Shown here in pieces: positions 8,804 to 18,597 of a stretch of 64,000 nucleotides of DNA (positions are counted from its first letter, which is position 1; the number at the start of each line of letters is the position of its first letter). The notes beneath the pieces were generated by a model. It was not told where the DNA came from. It made no database searches and saw nothing but the letters and a program-made list of their open reading frames with translations. A program made the position numbers and the translations under genes. Source of the stretch: Streptomyces olivaceoviridis (GTDB taxonomy: Bacteria > Actinomycetota > Actinomycetes > Streptomycetales > Streptomycetaceae); assembly GCF_014650115.1 (NCBI RefSeq), contig NZ_BMUI01000001.1, positions 620,001 through 684,000 on the forward strand. The letters run 5' to 3'.

Positions 8804-10420
8804 ATGCAGGAGGCACCGGAGCTTCAGAGCGCGGCAGATCCCGCGTCGGAGGCCTGGCGGGCCAATGAACAGGCGCATCTCGCCCTCGTGGAGGAGCTGC
8901 GCGCCAAGCTGGCCGCGGCGGCCCTCGGCGGCGGCGAGAAGGCGCGGGCCCGGCACACCGCGCGCGGCAAGCTGCTGCCCAGGGACAGGGTGGACACGCT
9001 GCTCGACCCGGGCTCGCCCTTCCTGGAGCTGGCCCCGCTCGCGGCCGACGGGATGTACGAGGGACAGGCCCCGGCCGCCGGGGTGATCGCCGGGATCGGC
9101 CGGGTCAGCGGACGCGAGTGCGTGATCGTCGCGAACGACGCCACGGTCAAGGGCGGCACGTACTACCCGATGACGGTGAAGAAGCACCTGCGCGCCCAGG
9201 AGGTGGCCCTCGACAACCGGCTGCCGTGCGTCTACCTGGTCGACTCCGGCGGGGCCTTCCTGCCGATGCAGGACGAGGTCTTCCCGGACCGGGACCACTT
9301 CGGGCGGATCTTCTACAACCAGGCCCGGATGTCCGGCGCGGGCATCCCGCAGATCGCGGCCGTGCTCGGCTCCTGCACGGCCGGCGGGGCGTACGTCCCG
9401 GCCATGAGCGACGAGGCCGTGATCGTGCGCGGCCAGGGCACGATCTTCCTGGGCGGCCCGCCCCTGGTGAAGGCGGCCACCGGCGAGGTCGTGACGGCGG
9501 AGGAGCTGGGCGGCGGCGAGGTCCACTCCCGGGTCTCCGGGGTCACCGACCACCTCGCCGAGGACGACGCGCACGCGCTCAGGACCGTCCGGAACATCGT
9601 CGCCACGCTCCCGGTCCGGCAGTCCCCGCCCTGGGAGGTCACGCCCGTCACCGAGCCGAAGGTGGACCCCTACGGGCTCTACGGCGCGGTCCCCGTCGAC
9701 TCCCGCACCCCCTACGACGTCCGCGAGATCATCGCGCGCGTGGTCGACGGCTCCCGGTTCGCCGAGTTCAAGAGCGAGTTCGGGCAGACCCTGGTCACCG
9801 GCTTCGCGCGCGTCCACGGCCACCCGGTCGGGATCGTCGCCAACAACGGCATCCTGTTCTCCGAGTCCGCCCAGAAGGGCGCGCACTTCATCGAGCTGTG
9901 CGACCAGCGCGGCATCCCGCTGGTGTTCCTCCAGAACATCTCCGGCTTCATGGTCGGCAAGGACTACGAGGCCGGCGGCATCGCCAAGCACGGCGCCAAG
10001 ATGGTGACCGCGGTCGCCTGCACGCGCGTGCCGAAGCTGACGGTCGTCGTCGGCGGTTCCTACGGCGCGGGCAACTACTCGATGTGCGGCCGGGCCTACT
10101 CGCCCCGCTTCCTGTGGATGTGGCCCAACGCCAAGATCTCCGTCATGGGCGGCGAGCAGGCCGCGTCCGTGCTGGCGACCGTCAAGCGGGACCAGCTGGA
10201 GGCGCGCGGGGAGTCCTGGCCCGCCGAGGACGAGGAGGCGTTCAAGGCGCCCGTCCGCGCGCAGTACGAACGCCAGGGCAACGCCTACTACGCCACCGCC
10301 CGGCTCTGGGACGACGGCGTGATCGACCCGCTGGAAACCCGTCAGGTGCTGGGCCTCGCCCTGACGGCCTGCGCCAACGCGCCCCTGGGAGACCCCCAGT
10401 TCGGCGTCTTCCGGATGTGA
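8804..10420 (+). CDS. accD1: acyl-CoA carboxylase beta (carboxyltransferase) subunit, methylcrotonyl-CoA type
   Basis: A 538-aa carboxyltransferase subunit that moves CO2 from biotin to an acyl-CoA. The length and the motifs [20 protein letters not shown] and [15 protein letters not shown] (oxyanion glycines), then [16 protein letters not shown], fit the methylcrotonyl-CoA carboxylase beta group. The start has GAGGGGA 8 nt upstream. It is the first gene of a four-gene operon with biotin carboxylase, HMG-CoA lyase and acyl-CoA dehydrogenase, so the substrate is most likely 3-methylcrotonyl-CoA in leucine breakdown. Propionyl-CoA or acetyl-CoA are alternatives. Confidence 0.9.
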   Translation: MQEAPELQSAADPASEAWRANEQAHLALVEELRAKLAAAALGGGEKARARHTARGKLLPRDRVDTLLDPGSPFLELAPLAADGMYEGQAPAAGVIAGIGRVSGRECVIVANDATVKGGTYYPMTVKKHLRAQEVALDNRLPCVYLVDSGGAFLPMQDEVFPDRDHFGRIFYNQARMSGAGIPQIAAVLGSCTAGGAYVPAMSDEAVIVRGQGTIFLGGPPLVKAATGEVVTAEELGGGEVHSRVSGVTDHLAEDDAHALRTVRNIVATLPVRQSPPWEVTPVTEPKVDPYGLYGAVPVDSRTPYDVREIIARVVDGSRFAEFKSEFGQTLVTGFARVHGHPVGIVANNGILFSESAQKGAHFIELCDQRGIPLVFLQNISGFMVGKDYEAGGIAKHGAKMVTAVACTRVPKLTVVVGGSYGAGNYSMCGRAYSPRFLWMWPNAKISVMGGEQAASVLATVKRDQLEARGESWPAEDEEAFKAPVRAQYERQGNAYYATARLWDDGVIDPLETRQVLGLALTACANAPLGDPQFGVFRM

Positions 10421-10431
10421 GGAGGGGAACC

Positions 10432-12345
10432 GTGTTCGACACAGTGCTGGTGGCCAACCGGGGCGAGATCGCCGTACGCGTCATCCGTACGCTCCGCTCG
10501 CTGGGCGTGCGCTCGGTGGCGGTCTTCTCCGACGCCGACGCCGACGCGCGGCACGTCCGGGAGGCCGACACGGCGGTACGGATCGGTCCGGCGCCGGCCG
10601 CCGAGAGCTATCTGTCGGTGGAGCGGCTGCTTCGGGCCGCCGCCCGCACCGGCGCCCAGGCCGTCCACCCCGGCTACGGCTTCCTCGCGGAGAACGCGGG
10701 CTTCGCGCGCGCCTGCGAGGAGGCGGGGCTGGTGTTCATCGGCCCGTCGGCGGACGCCATCGCGCTCATGGGCGACAAGATCCGCGCCAAGGAGACGGTG
10801 CAGGCGGCCGGGGTGCCGGTGGTGCCGGGCGGCCGGGACCCCGAGCTCGCCGAGGCGGCCCGCGCCCTGGGCGCCCCCGTGCTGCTCAAGCCGTCCGCCG
10901 GGGGCGGCGGCAAGGGCATGCGGCTGGTGCGGGACATGACCGTGCTGGAGGAGGAGATCGCCGCCGCCCGCCGCGAGGCCCGCGCCTCCTTCGGCGACGA
11001 CACCCTGCTGGTGGAGCGGTGGGTCGACCGGCCCCGGCACATCGAGATCCAGGTGCTGGCCGACGGCCACGGCAACGTGGTCCACCTGGGCGAGCGCGAG
11101 TGCTCCCTCCAGCGGCGCCACCAGAAGATCATCGAAGAGGCGCCGAGCGTGCTCCTCGACGAGGAGACCCGGGCCGCGATGGGCGAGGCGGCCGTCCAGG
11201 CGGCCCGCTCGTGCGGGTACCGGGGCGCGGGCACGGTGGAGTTCATCGTCCCGGGCGGCGACCCTTCGCGGTACTACTTCATGGAGATGAACACCCGCCT
11301 CCAGGTGGAGCACCCGGTCACCGAACTCGTCACCGGGCTGGACCTGGTGGAGTGGCAGCTGCGGGTGGCCGCCGGGGAGCCGCTGGGGTTCGCGCAGGAG
11401 GACCTGCGGCTGACCGGCCACGCGGTGGAGGCCCGGATCTGCGCGGAGGACCCCGCGCGCGGGTTCCTGCCGTCCGGTGGCACGGTCCTGCTGCTGGGCG
11501 AACCGCAGGGCGACGGCGTGCGCACCGACTCCGGGCTCACCGAGGGCACCGAGGTGGGCAGCCTGTACGACCCGATGCTGTCCAAGGTGATCGCGTACGG
11601 CGCCGACCGCGAGACGGCGCTCAGGAAGCTCCGCTCGGCGCTCGCGGAGACGGTCACGCTGGGCGTGCAGACCAACGCCGGGTTCCTGCGCCGGCTGCTC
11701 GCCCATCCGGCGGTCGCCGCGGGCGAGCTGGACACGGGCCTGGTCGAACGCGTCGTGGACGACCTGGTCTCCACGGACGTGCCCGAGGAGGTCTACGAGG
11801 CCGCGGCGGCCGTACGCCTGGAGCGGCTCCAGCCGCGTACGGAGGGCTGGACCGACCCCTTCTCCGTGCCGAGCGGCTGGCGCCTCGGCGGCACCCCGAA
11901 GCCGCCCGCCTTCCACCTGCGGGCGCAGGACCCGGTGACGTACTCGCCCCGCGGCACCCACACCGTCAGCGGCGACCGCGTGACCGTCACCCTCGACGGC
12001 GTCCGGCACACGTTCCACCGGGCCGGTGACTGGATCGGCCGCGACGGCGACGCCTGGCAGGTGCGCGACCACGACCCGGTGGCCGCGTCGCTGAACCGCG
12101 CGGCCCACGCGGGTGCCGACTCGCTCACCGCGCCCATGCCCGGCACGGTGACGGTGGTCAAGGTGGCCGTCGGTGACGAAGTGACCGCCGGGCAGAGCCT
12201 GCTGGTGGTGGAGGCGATGAAGATGGAGCACGTCATCTCCGCCCCGCACGCCGGCACGGTCGCCGAGCTGGACGTGACGCCCGGCACGACGGTCGCCATG
12301 GACCAGGTGCTGGCCGTCATCGCCCCCAAGGAGGCGGCGGAATGA
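10432..12345 (+). CDS. acyl-CoA carboxylase alpha subunit (biotin carboxylase + BCCP)
   Basis: A 637-aa biotin-dependent subunit. The start is GTG after GGAGGGGAACC, reading [20 protein letters not shown]. Residues 1-450 are biotin carboxylase: ATP-grasp glycine loop [26 protein letters not shown], and the [19 protein letters not shown] motif. Residues about 560-637 are the biotin carrier domain with the biotinylated lysine in EAMKMEH. It starts 11 bp after the beta subunit and overlaps HMG-CoA lyase by 4 bp (ATGA). It carboxylates biotin with ATP and bicarbonate for the beta subunit. Confidence 0.92.
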   Translation: MFDTVLVANRGEIAVRVIRTLRSLGVRSVAVFSDADADARHVREADTAVRIGPAPAAESYLSVERLLRAAARTGAQAVHPGYGFLAENAGFARACEEAGLVFIGPSADAIALMGDKIRAKETVQAAGVPVVPGGRDPELAEAARALGAPVLLKPSAGGGGKGMRLVRDMTVLEEEIAAARREARASFGDDTLLVERWVDRPRHIEIQVLADGHGNVVHLGERECSLQRRHQKIIEEAPSVLLDEETRAAMGEAAVQAARSCGYRGAGTVEFIVPGGDPSRYYFMEMNTRLQVEHPVTELVTGLDLVEWQLRVAAGEPLGFAQEDLRLTGHAVEARICAEDPARGFLPSGGTVLLLGEPQGDGVRTDSGLTEGTEVGSLYDPMLSKVIAYGADRETALRKLRSALAETVTLGVQTNAGFLRRLLAHPAVAAGELDTGLVERVVDDLVSTDVPEEVYEAAAAVRLERLQPRTEGWTDPFSVPSGWRLGGTPKPPAFHLRAQDPVTYSPRGTHTVSGDRVTVTLDGVRHTFHRAGDWIGRDGDAWQVRDHDPVAASLNRAAHAGADSLTAPMPGTVTVVKVAVGDEVTAGQSLLVVEAMKMEHVISAPHAGTVAELDVTPGTTVAMDQVLAVIAPKEAAE

Positions 12346-13286
12346 GCGTCGACGGTCTGCCCATGGTCGTACCGGCCCCGGGGCTGCCCGCGCGGGTGCG
12401 GATCCACGAGGTCGGCGCGCGGGACGGGTTGCAGAACGAGAAGACGGCCGTGCCGACGGCGGTGAAGGCGGAGTTCATCCGGCGGCTGGCCGGCGCGGGC
12501 CTGACGACGATCGAGGCGACGAGCTTCGTGCACCCCAAGTGGGTGCCCCAGCTCGCGGACGCCGAGGAGCTGTTCCCGCTGGTGAGCGACCTGCCCGGGG
12601 CAGCCTTGCCGGTGCTGGTCCCCAACCGGCGCGGCCTGGACCGGGCACTGGCCCTCGGCGCCGAGCGCGTCGCCGTGTTCGCCAGCGCCACCGAGTCCTT
12701 CGCGAAGGCCAACCTCAACCGCACGCTGGACGAGTCGCTGGCGGTGTTCGAGCGGGTGGTCCGGCAGGCCAAGGACCAGGGCGCGCACGTGCGCGGCTAT
12801 GTGTCCATGTGCTTCGGCGACCCGTGGGAGGGCCCGGTGCCGCCGGACCAGGTGGCCCGGGTGTGCACGGCCCTGCGGGACATGGGCTGTGACGAGCTGA
12901 GCCTCGGCGACACGATCGGCGTGGCCACGGCCGGTCAGGTGCGCGAGCTGCTCGGCCTGCTGAACGAGCGGGGCGTGCCGACGGAGGTGATCGGCGTGCA
13001 CTTCCACGACACCTACGGCCAGGCGCTCGCCAACACGCTGGCGGCGCTCCAGCACGGTGTCACCACGGTCGACGCCTCCGCCGGCGGCCTCGGCGGCTGT
13101 CCGTACGCCAAGTCCGCCACCGGCAACCTCGCCACCGAAGACCTCGTCTGGATGCTGCACGGGCTCGGCATCGAGACCGGTGTCGACCTCGGCCGTCTGA
13201 CCGCCACGAGCGTGTGGATGGCCGAACAGCTGGGCCGCCCCAGCCCGTCCCGTACCGTCCGCGCTCTCTCCCACAAGGACCAGTGA
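12342..13286 (+). CDS. hydroxymethylglutaryl-CoA lyase
   Basis: A 314-aa TIM-barrel lyase that cleaves HMG-CoA to acetoacetate and acetyl-CoA, the last step of leucine degradation. Visible motifs are [15 protein letters not shown] near the N-terminus, [14 protein letters not shown] (metal-binding HxH) and [17 protein letters not shown] with the catalytic Cys. The ATG overlaps the preceding stop codon, so translation is coupled to the carboxylase subunit. Confidence 0.92.
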   Translation: MSVDGLPMVVPAPGLPARVRIHEVGARDGLQNEKTAVPTAVKAEFIRRLAGAGLTTIEATSFVHPKWVPQLADAEELFPLVSDLPGAALPVLVPNRRGLDRALALGAERVAVFASATESFAKANLNRTLDESLAVFERVVRQAKDQGAHVRGYVSMCFGDPWEGPVPPDQVARVCTALRDMGCDELSLGDTIGVATAGQVRELLGLLNERGVPTEVIGVHFHDTYGQALANTLAALQHGVTTVDASAGGLGGCPYAKSATGNLATEDLVWMLHGLGIETGVDLGRLTATSVWMAEQLGRPSPSRTVRALSHKDQ

Positions 13287-13291
13287 TCAGC

Positions 13292-14452
13292 ATGGACCAC
13301 CGTCTCAGCCCCGAGCTGGAGGACCTCCGCCGTACGGTGGAGGAGTTCGCGCACGATGTCGTGGCGCCGAAGATCGGCGACTTCTACGAGCGGCACGAGT
13401 TCCCGTACGAGATCGTCCGGGAGATGGGCCGCATGGGCCTGTTCGGGCTGCCGTTCCCGGAGGAGTACGGCGGTATGGGCGGTGACTACCTGGCGCTCGG
13501 CATCGCGCTGGAGGAGCTGGCCCGTGTCGACTCGTCGGTGGCCATCACCCTGGAGGCGGGGGTCTCACTGGGCGCGATGCCGCTGCACCTGTTCGGCACG
13601 GAGGAGCAGAAGCGCACATGGCTGCCCCGGCTGTGCGCGGGCGAGATCCTGGGCGCGTTCGGCCTCACGGAACCCGACGGCGGCAGCGACGCGGGGGCGA
13701 CCCGTACGACGGCACGCCTCGACCCGGACACGGACGAGTGGGTGATCAACGGCTCGAAGTGCTTCATCACCAACTCGGGCACGGACATCACGGCACTGGT
13801 GACCGTCACCGCCGTCACCGGCCGCAAGCCGGACGGCCGGCCGGAGATCTCGGCGATCATCGTCCCGTCGGGCACGCCGGGCTTCACGGTGGCGGCGCCC
13901 TACTCGAAGGTCGGCTGGAACGCGTCGGACACCCGTGAGCTGTCGTTCACCGACGTCCGGGTCCCCGCCGCCAACCTCCTGGGCGAACAGGGCCGGGGCT
14001 ACGCCCAGTTCCTGCGCATCCTGGACGAGGGCCGCATCGCCATCGCGGCCCTGGCGACGGGCCTGGCCCAGGGCTGTGTGGACGAGTCGGTCAAGTACGC
14101 CAAGGAACGCCATGCCTTCGGCAAGCCCATCGGCGCCAACCAGGCGATCCAGTTCAAGATCGCCGACATGGAGATGAAGGCCCACACGGCCCGCCTCGCC
14201 TGGCGCGACGCCGCCAGCCGTCTGGTGGCCGGCGAGCCCTTCAAGAAGGAGGCGGCCCTGGCCAAGCTCTACTCCTCCACGGTCGCCGTCGACAACGCCC
14301 GCGAGGCCACCCAGATCCACGGCGGCTACGGCTTCATGAACGAGTACCCGGTGGCCCGCATGTGGCGCGACTCCAAGATCCTGGAGATCGGCGAGGGCAC
14401 GAGCGAGGTCCAGCGGATGCTGATCGCCCGCGAACTGGGCCTGGTGAGCTGA
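13292..14452 (+). CDS. acdH: acyl-CoA dehydrogenase (AcdH-like)
   Basis: A 386-aa FAD acyl-CoA dehydrogenase, starting MDHRLSPELEDLRRTVEEFA. Signatures are AFGLTEPDGGSDAGATRT and IHGGYGFMNEYPVARMWRD. The catalytic-region motif is EIGEGTSEVQ with Glu at the canonical medium/short-chain position; isovaleryl-CoA dehydrogenases normally have Ala/Gly there. It is the last gene of the leucine-type operon, 5 bp after HMG-CoA lyase. AcdH of S. coelicolor at the equivalent locus is linked to branched-chain amino-acid catabolism. The exact acyl chain remains inferred. Confidence 0.88.
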   Translation: MDHRLSPELEDLRRTVEEFAHDVVAPKIGDFYERHEFPYEIVREMGRMGLFGLPFPEEYGGMGGDYLALGIALEELARVDSSVAITLEAGVSLGAMPLHLFGTEEQKRTWLPRLCAGEILGAFGLTEPDGGSDAGATRTTARLDPDTDEWVINGSKCFITNSGTDITALVTVTAVTGRKPDGRPEISAIIVPSGTPGFTVAAPYSKVGWNASDTRELSFTDVRVPAANLLGEQGRGYAQFLRILDEGRIAIAALATGLAQGCVDESVKYAKERHAFGKPIGANQAIQFKIADMEMKAHTARLAWRDAASRLVAGEPFKKEAALAKLYSSTVAVDNAREATQIHGGYGFMNEYPVARMWRDSKILEIGEGTSEVQRMLIARELGLVS

Positions 14453-14472
14453 CCCGGAGCCCGGCCCACCCG

Positions 14473-14506
14473 CACGGGACCGGCGGCACCGGCTGCCGGT
14501 CCCGTG
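14473..14506. terminator. terminator of the leucine-type operon
   Basis: A 12-bp perfect stem (CACGGGACCGGC with GCCGGTCCCGTG) and a 10-nt loop start about 20 bp after the acyl-CoA dehydrogenase stop. It directly abuts the stop of the convergent 57-aa gene, so it may serve both. Confidence 0.75.
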
Positions 14507-14680
14507 TCATCGCGCGCTGTCCCCGCCGTCGTCCGCGCGCGAACGCCGGGCCTCGTCCACGACACGCCGCCAGGACCGGATCACTTCGGGCACCTGGTCC
14601 AGAAGCCCCTTCAGGGCGGACAGAGCCGCGGACACGACGCCCGCCGTGCCGAGAATCGCCAGGATGATCTGCAGATCCAC
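14507..14680 (-). CDS. small membrane protein, 57 aa
   Basis: A small reading frame with a GTG start and a strong AGGAGGAA ribosome site 8 nt upstream. Residues 3-24 (DLQIILAILGTAGVVSAALS) form one hydrophobic segment. The rest is charged (VPEVIRSWRRVVDEARRSRA), giving a single-span membrane protein with a basic cytoplasmic tail. No family was recognised. It is convergent with the acyl-CoA operon and faces away from desE. The ribosome site and third-position GC pattern argue that it is real. Confidence 0.6.
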   Translation of the reverse strand: MDLQIILAILGTAGVVSAALSALKGLLDQVPEVIRSWRRVVDEARRSRADDGGDSAR

Positions 14681-15033
14681 GCTCGGGTTCCTCCTGCGCC
14701 GGAGGGTGGCCGAGCCGAGGGATGACCGCGTACGCGAGGGCAGGTGTCTCAGGCCGACCACCCGGAATACGGATGACCAACTGAGGCCCTGCCGACGTAC
14801 AGGCCGGGTATGCGGTTGTCGCGATTGACGCGGGGTCGGCTCACGCCGGCCACCACGCCCGAAAGGGACGTCGGACCCATTCCCGTCGCAGCCGGCTGTG
14901 CCGACCGTGCGGTGCCGACTGTAGCCGCGCGGACCCCGGCCTGTCCGCCGTACCGCCAACTCCGCGTCCGTCGGCGGTTGTCGGCCAGGCGCACACCGGT
15001 CGAACGGGCAGGTACCGCCCCCTGGACATCAGC
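14681..15033. other. intergenic region upstream of desE
   Basis: About 350 bp before the desE iron box. It contains the promoter of the divergent 57-aa gene. I found no further reading frame with a ribosome site, tRNA or clear terminator. Confidence 0.5.
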
Positions 15034-15052
15034 TGAGGTTAGGCTAACCTAC
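15034..15052. promoter_or_regulatory. iron box (DmdR1-type operator) upstream of desE
   Basis: TGAGGTTAGGCTAACCTAC matches the Streptomyces iron-box consensus (TTAGGTTAGGCTAACCTAA) at all but three outer positions. It lies 52 bp before the desE start. Iron-loaded DmdR1/IdeR should repress from it. Confidence 0.88.
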
Positions 15053-15103
15053 CTTCGAACTTGTCCGGCGGGCGCTTCGCCCCGTTCGAAAGCAGTCATA
15101 CCC

Positions 15104-16150
15104 ATGCCCCATGCCCGTGTCACCCACCTCACTCGCCGTGGCCTGCTCGCCGCCGGCGGCGCTCTCGGACTCGGCGCCGCGCTCGCCGCCTGCGGGGACG
15201 ACAAGGGCAAAGACAGCGGCTCCGGCACGGAGGCGAAGGGCGGCACGTCCGGGCCCTGGTCCTTCAAGGACGACCGCGGCACGACCGTGAAGCTGGACAA
15301 GGTCCCCGCGAACATCGTCGCGTTCACCGGTGTCGGCGCCGCGCTGTACGACTACGGCATCCAGGTGAAGGGCGTCTTCGGCCCGACGAAGACCACCGCC
15401 GGCAAGCCCGATGTCCAGGCCGGTGACATGGACGTCAGCAAGGTGACGGTCCTCGGCAACACCTGGGGCCAGTTCAGCGTCGAGAAGTACGCCTCCCTCG
15501 CCCCGGACGTGCTCGTCTCCACGATGTTCGACGGCGCCGGCACCCTCTGGTACGTCCCCGAGGAGTCGAAGAAGAAGATCGCCCAACTGGCCCCCAGCGT
15601 CGGCATCTCCGTCTACGACCGCCAGCTCACCGAGCCGCTCCAGCGCATGTGGGACCTCGCCGAGTCGCTCGGCGCGGACATGAAGGCCGCCAAGGTCACC
15701 GACGCCAAGAAGCGGTTCGAGGACGCCGCCGCCCGGCTGCGCGCCGCCGCCAAGGCCAAGCCCGGCATCAAGGTGATGGCCGGCAGCGCCAGCGACCAGT
15801 TGTTCTACGTCTCCGGCACCAACCTCTCCATCGACCTGGAGTACTTCAAGGCCCTCGGCGTGAACTTCGTGGAGCCGCCGGAGAGCGCCAAGAAGCAGGG
15901 CGGCGGCTGGTACGAGTCGCTGAGCTGGGAGAACGTCGACAAGTACCAGGCCGACATCATCATGATGGACGACCGCACCTCGGCCATCCAGCCCGCCGAC
16001 ATCACCAAGGCCACCTGGAAGAAGCTGCCCGCGGTGAAGGCGGGCCAGGTCATCGCCCGCTCCCCCGAGCCGATCCTGTCGTACGACAAGTGCGTGCCGC
16101 TGCTGACGAATCTGGCCGAGGCCCTGGAGAAGGCCAAGAAGGTCAGCTGA
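15104..16150 (+). CDS. desE: ferrioxamine-binding lipoprotein (ABC transporter)
   Basis: A 348-aa iron-siderophore binding protein. The N-terminus has a twin-arginine stretch THLTRRGLLAAGG and a lipobox LAAC, so it is a lipoprotein, possibly Tat-exported. The body is a helical-backbone substrate-binding domain (GVFGPTKTTAGKPDVQAGDM, SLAPDVLVSTMFDG). It delivers ferrioxamines to a permease encoded elsewhere. It is the first gene behind an iron box, followed 49 bp later by the siderophore-interacting reductase, matching S. coelicolor desE (SCO2780). Confidence 0.92.
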   Translation: MPHARVTHLTRRGLLAAGGALGLGAALAACGDDKGKDSGSGTEAKGGTSGPWSFKDDRGTTVKLDKVPANIVAFTGVGAALYDYGIQVKGVFGPTKTTAGKPDVQAGDMDVSKVTVLGNTWGQFSVEKYASLAPDVLVSTMFDGAGTLWYVPEESKKKIAQLAPSVGISVYDRQLTEPLQRMWDLAESLGADMKAAKVTDAKKRFEDAAARLRAAAKAKPGIKVMAGSASDQLFYVSGTNLSIDLEYFKALGVNFVEPPESAKKQGGGWYESLSWENVDKYQADIIMMDDRTSAIQPADITKATWKKLPAVKAGQVIARSPEPILSYDKCVPLLTNLAEALEKAKKVS

Positions 16151-16199
16151 CCCGTAGGTGCCTCTGGCAAAGCCCTGAACCCCCTCTCAGGAGCCACAC

Positions 16200-17048
16200 A
16201 TGACGACGGCCGTAGCCGCCCCGTTCCGTTTCTTCTCCCTTCAGGTCGCACGGACGAGGCGGCTCGGCCCGTCCCTGGTCCGGGTCACCTTCGGCGGAGC
16301 CGATCTGCACGCCTTCCACTCGGACGGGCGCGACCAGTCCCTGTCGCTCTTCCTCCCGCACCCCGGGCAGACCGAACCCGTCGTCCCGCTGGAACTGGGC
16401 GAGGGCTGGTGGCAGGGGTGGCGGGAACTCCCGGACGACGTACGGGCGGTGATGCGCTCGTACACGCTCCGGGCACTGCGCCGCGACCCCGACGAGATCG
16501 ACATCGACTTCGCCCTGCACGGCGTGGAGCCGGGTGCGGCCACGCCCGCCGGCCCCGCCTCCCGCTGGGCCGCCCGTGCCGCCGCCGGTGACCGGGTGCT
16601 GCTGCTCGGCCCGGCCGTCGCCGACAACCGGGCGATCCGGTTCCGTCCGCCCGAGGACACCGGTCCCGTCGTGCTGTGCGGCGACGAGACCGCCGTACCC
16701 GCCGCGGCCGCGATCCTCGAAGCCCTCCCCGCCGGCACCCGGGCCCGGGCCTGGCTGGAGGTGCCGCACGCCGGTGACGTCCAGGACGTGCGCACGGAGG
16801 CGGACGCGGAGATCACATGGCTCGTGCGGCACGGCGGGTCCCCCCTGGCCGTCGACGCCGTACGAGCCACTGCCCTGCCGGACGCCGAGCGGGCCTATGT
16901 GTGGATCGCCGGCGAGTCCGGTCGGGTGAAGGCGCTGCGGCGGCACTTCGTCGGTGAGCGCGGGGTGGACCGGCGGCGCGTCACCTTCGTCGGCTACTGG
17001 CGGCAGGGGATGACGGAGGAGCAGCTCCGGACCGCCGAACAAACCTGA
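16200..17048 (+). CDS. siderophore-interacting protein (FAD-binding ferric reductase)
   Basis: A 282-aa SIP-family protein expected to reduce ferric siderophore with NAD(P)H and release iron in the cytoplasm. N-terminal FAD-binding barrel: LVRVTFGGADLHAF and VMRSYTLRALRRD (RxYTxR flavin motif). C-terminal domain: VVLCGDETAVPAAAAILEAL and YVWIAGESGRVKALRRHF, typical of the SIP family. AGGAG lies 7 nt before the ATG. It is cotranscribed with desE and completes uptake. Confidence 0.92.
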   Translation: MTTAVAAPFRFFSLQVARTRRLGPSLVRVTFGGADLHAFHSDGRDQSLSLFLPHPGQTEPVVPLELGEGWWQGWRELPDDVRAVMRSYTLRALRRDPDEIDIDFALHGVEPGAATPAGPASRWAARAAAGDRVLLLGPAVADNRAIRFRPPEDTGPVVLCGDETAVPAAAAILEALPAGTRARAWLEVPHAGDVQDVRTEADAEITWLVRHGGSPLAVDAVRATALPDAERAYVWIAGESGRVKALRRHFVGERGVDRRRVTFVGYWRQGMTEEQLRTAEQT

Positions 17049-17096
17049 CCCGTCGTGACATCGGCCACGGGTCACGGCATGCCCCGACACGGAAAC

Positions 17097-17115
17097 TTAG
17101 GTTAGGCTAACCTAA
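17097..17115. promoter_or_regulatory. iron box upstream of desABCD
   Basis: TTAGGTTAGGCTAACCTAA, an exact 19-bp match to the DmdR1 iron-box consensus. The palindrome extends two bases further on each side (17095-17117). It lies 40 bp before the desA ATG. Confidence 0.95.
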
Positions 17116-17154
17116 GTTGATCTCGCACGGACCGTCCCCTCGGAGGACCCCCAC

Positions 17155-18597
17155 ATGCGCTCGCACCTGCTCAATGGCCTCACCGCGGAGCACTACCGCA
17201 GCTCCGTGACCGAAGGAGTCGAGCGGGTGGCGGCCAAACTCGCCACCACCGACCGTCCGTTCACCGGCGTCACCGTGGACGCCCTCTCTCCCACCATCGA
17301 CGCGATCGACCTCGACCGCCCGCTGGGCGACACCGTCGCCGTGCTGGACGAACTGGAGGACGTCTACCTCCGGGACGCGGTCTACTTCCACCACCCCCGC
17401 TACCTCGCCCACCTCAACTGCCCGGTCGTCATCCCGGCGGTGCTGGCCGAGGCCGTGCTCTCCGCGGTCAACTCCTCACTGGACACCTGGGACCAGTCGG
17501 CCGGCGGCACCCTCATCGAGCGCAAGCTCATCGACTGGACGGCCGCCCGCATCGGCCTCGGCCCGGCCGCCGACGGCGTCTTCACCTCCGGCGGCACCCA
17601 GTCCAACCTCCAGGCGCTGCTGCTGGCCCGCGAGGAGGCCAAGGGCGACGGCCTGGCGAAACTGCGCGTCTTCGCCTCCGAGGTCAGTCACTTCAGCGTC
17701 AGGAAGTCCGCGAAACTGCTCGGGCTCGGGCCGGACGCCGTCGTCACCGTCCCCGTCGACCACGACAAGCGCATGCAGACGGTCGCCCTCGCCCATGAGC
17801 TGGAGCGCTGCCGGCAGGACGGCCTGATCCCCATGGCCGTCGTCGCCACCGCCGGCACCACCGACTTCGGCTCCATCGACCCGCTCCCGGAGATCGCCGG
17901 GCTGTGCGCCCAGTACGGCGTCTGGATGCACGTCGACGCGGCCTACGGCTGCGGCCTGCTCGCCTCCCTGAAGTACCGGGACCGCGTCGACGGCATCGAG
18001 CGCGCCGACTCGGTCACCGTCGACTACCACAAGTCCTTCTTCCAGCCGGTCAGTTCGTCCGCCGTGCTGGTCCGGGACGCGGCCACCCTGCGGCACGCCA
18101 CCTACCACGCGGAGTACCTCAACCCGCGCCGCATGGTGCTGGAACGCATCCCCAACCAGGTCGACAAGTCCCTCCAGACCACCCGCCGCTTCGACGCCCT
18201 CAAGCTGTGGATGACGCTGCGCACGATGGGCGCCGACGGCATCGGGCAGCTCTTCGACGAGGTGTGCGACCTGGCCCGGGAGGGCTGGAAACTGCTCGCG
18301 GCCGACCCCCGCTACGACGTCGTCGTCGAGCCCACCCTCTCCACCCTCGTCTTCCGCTACGTCCCGGCGGCCGTCACCGACCCGGCCGAGATCGACCGCG
18401 CCAACCTGTACGCCCGCAAGGCCCTGTTCGCCTCCGGTGACGCCGTCGTCGCGGGCACCGAGGTGGGGGGCCGCCACTACCTGAAGTGCACCCTGCTCAA
18501 CCCCGAGACACAGACGGCGGACATCGCCGCCGTCCTCGATCTGATCGCCGGCCACGCCGAGCAGTACCTGGGAGAGTCCCTTGACCGCGCGTCCTGA
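17155..18597 (+). CDS. desA: lysine decarboxylase of desferrioxamine biosynthesis
   Basis: A 480-aa PLP-dependent group II decarboxylase that converts lysine to cadaverine, the first step of desferrioxamine synthesis. The PLP-binding motif [10 protein letters not shown] (Lys forms the Schiff base) and [11 protein letters not shown] (Asp binds the pyridine nitrogen) are visible, with the substrate region [20 protein letters not shown]. The length matches the family. It is the first gene of a tight four-gene operon behind a perfect iron box, so it is expected to be induced by iron starvation. Confidence 0.96.
   Translation: MRSHLLNGLTAEHYRSSVTEGVERVAAKLATTDRPFTGVTVDALSPTIDAIDLDRPLGDTVAVLDELEDVYLRDAVYFHHPRYLAHLNCPVVIPAVLAEAVLSAVNSSLDTWDQSAGGTLIERKLIDWTAARIGLGPAADGVFTSGGTQSNLQALLLAREEAKGDGLAKLRVFASEVSHFSVRKSAKLLGLGPDAVVTVPVDHDKRMQTVALAHELERCRQDGLIPMAVVATAGTTDFGSIDPLPEIAGLCAQYGVWMHVDAAYGCGLLASLKYRDRVDGIERADSVTVDYHKSFFQPVSSSAVLVRDAATLRHATYHAEYLNPRRMVLERIPNQVDKSLQTTRRFDALKLWMTLRTMGADGIGQLFDEVCDLAREGWKLLAADPRYDVVVEPTLSTLVFRYVPAAVTDPAEIDRANLYARKALFASGDAVVAGTEVGGRHYLKCTLLNPETQTADIAAVLDLIAGHAEQYLGESLDRAS

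Noticed and set aside
9118..10431. Extension of the biotin carboxylase frame upstream
   Set aside because: It is the out-of-frame shadow of the carboxyltransferase gene. GTG at 10432 has a GGAGGGG site and begins the conserved ANRGEIA domain.
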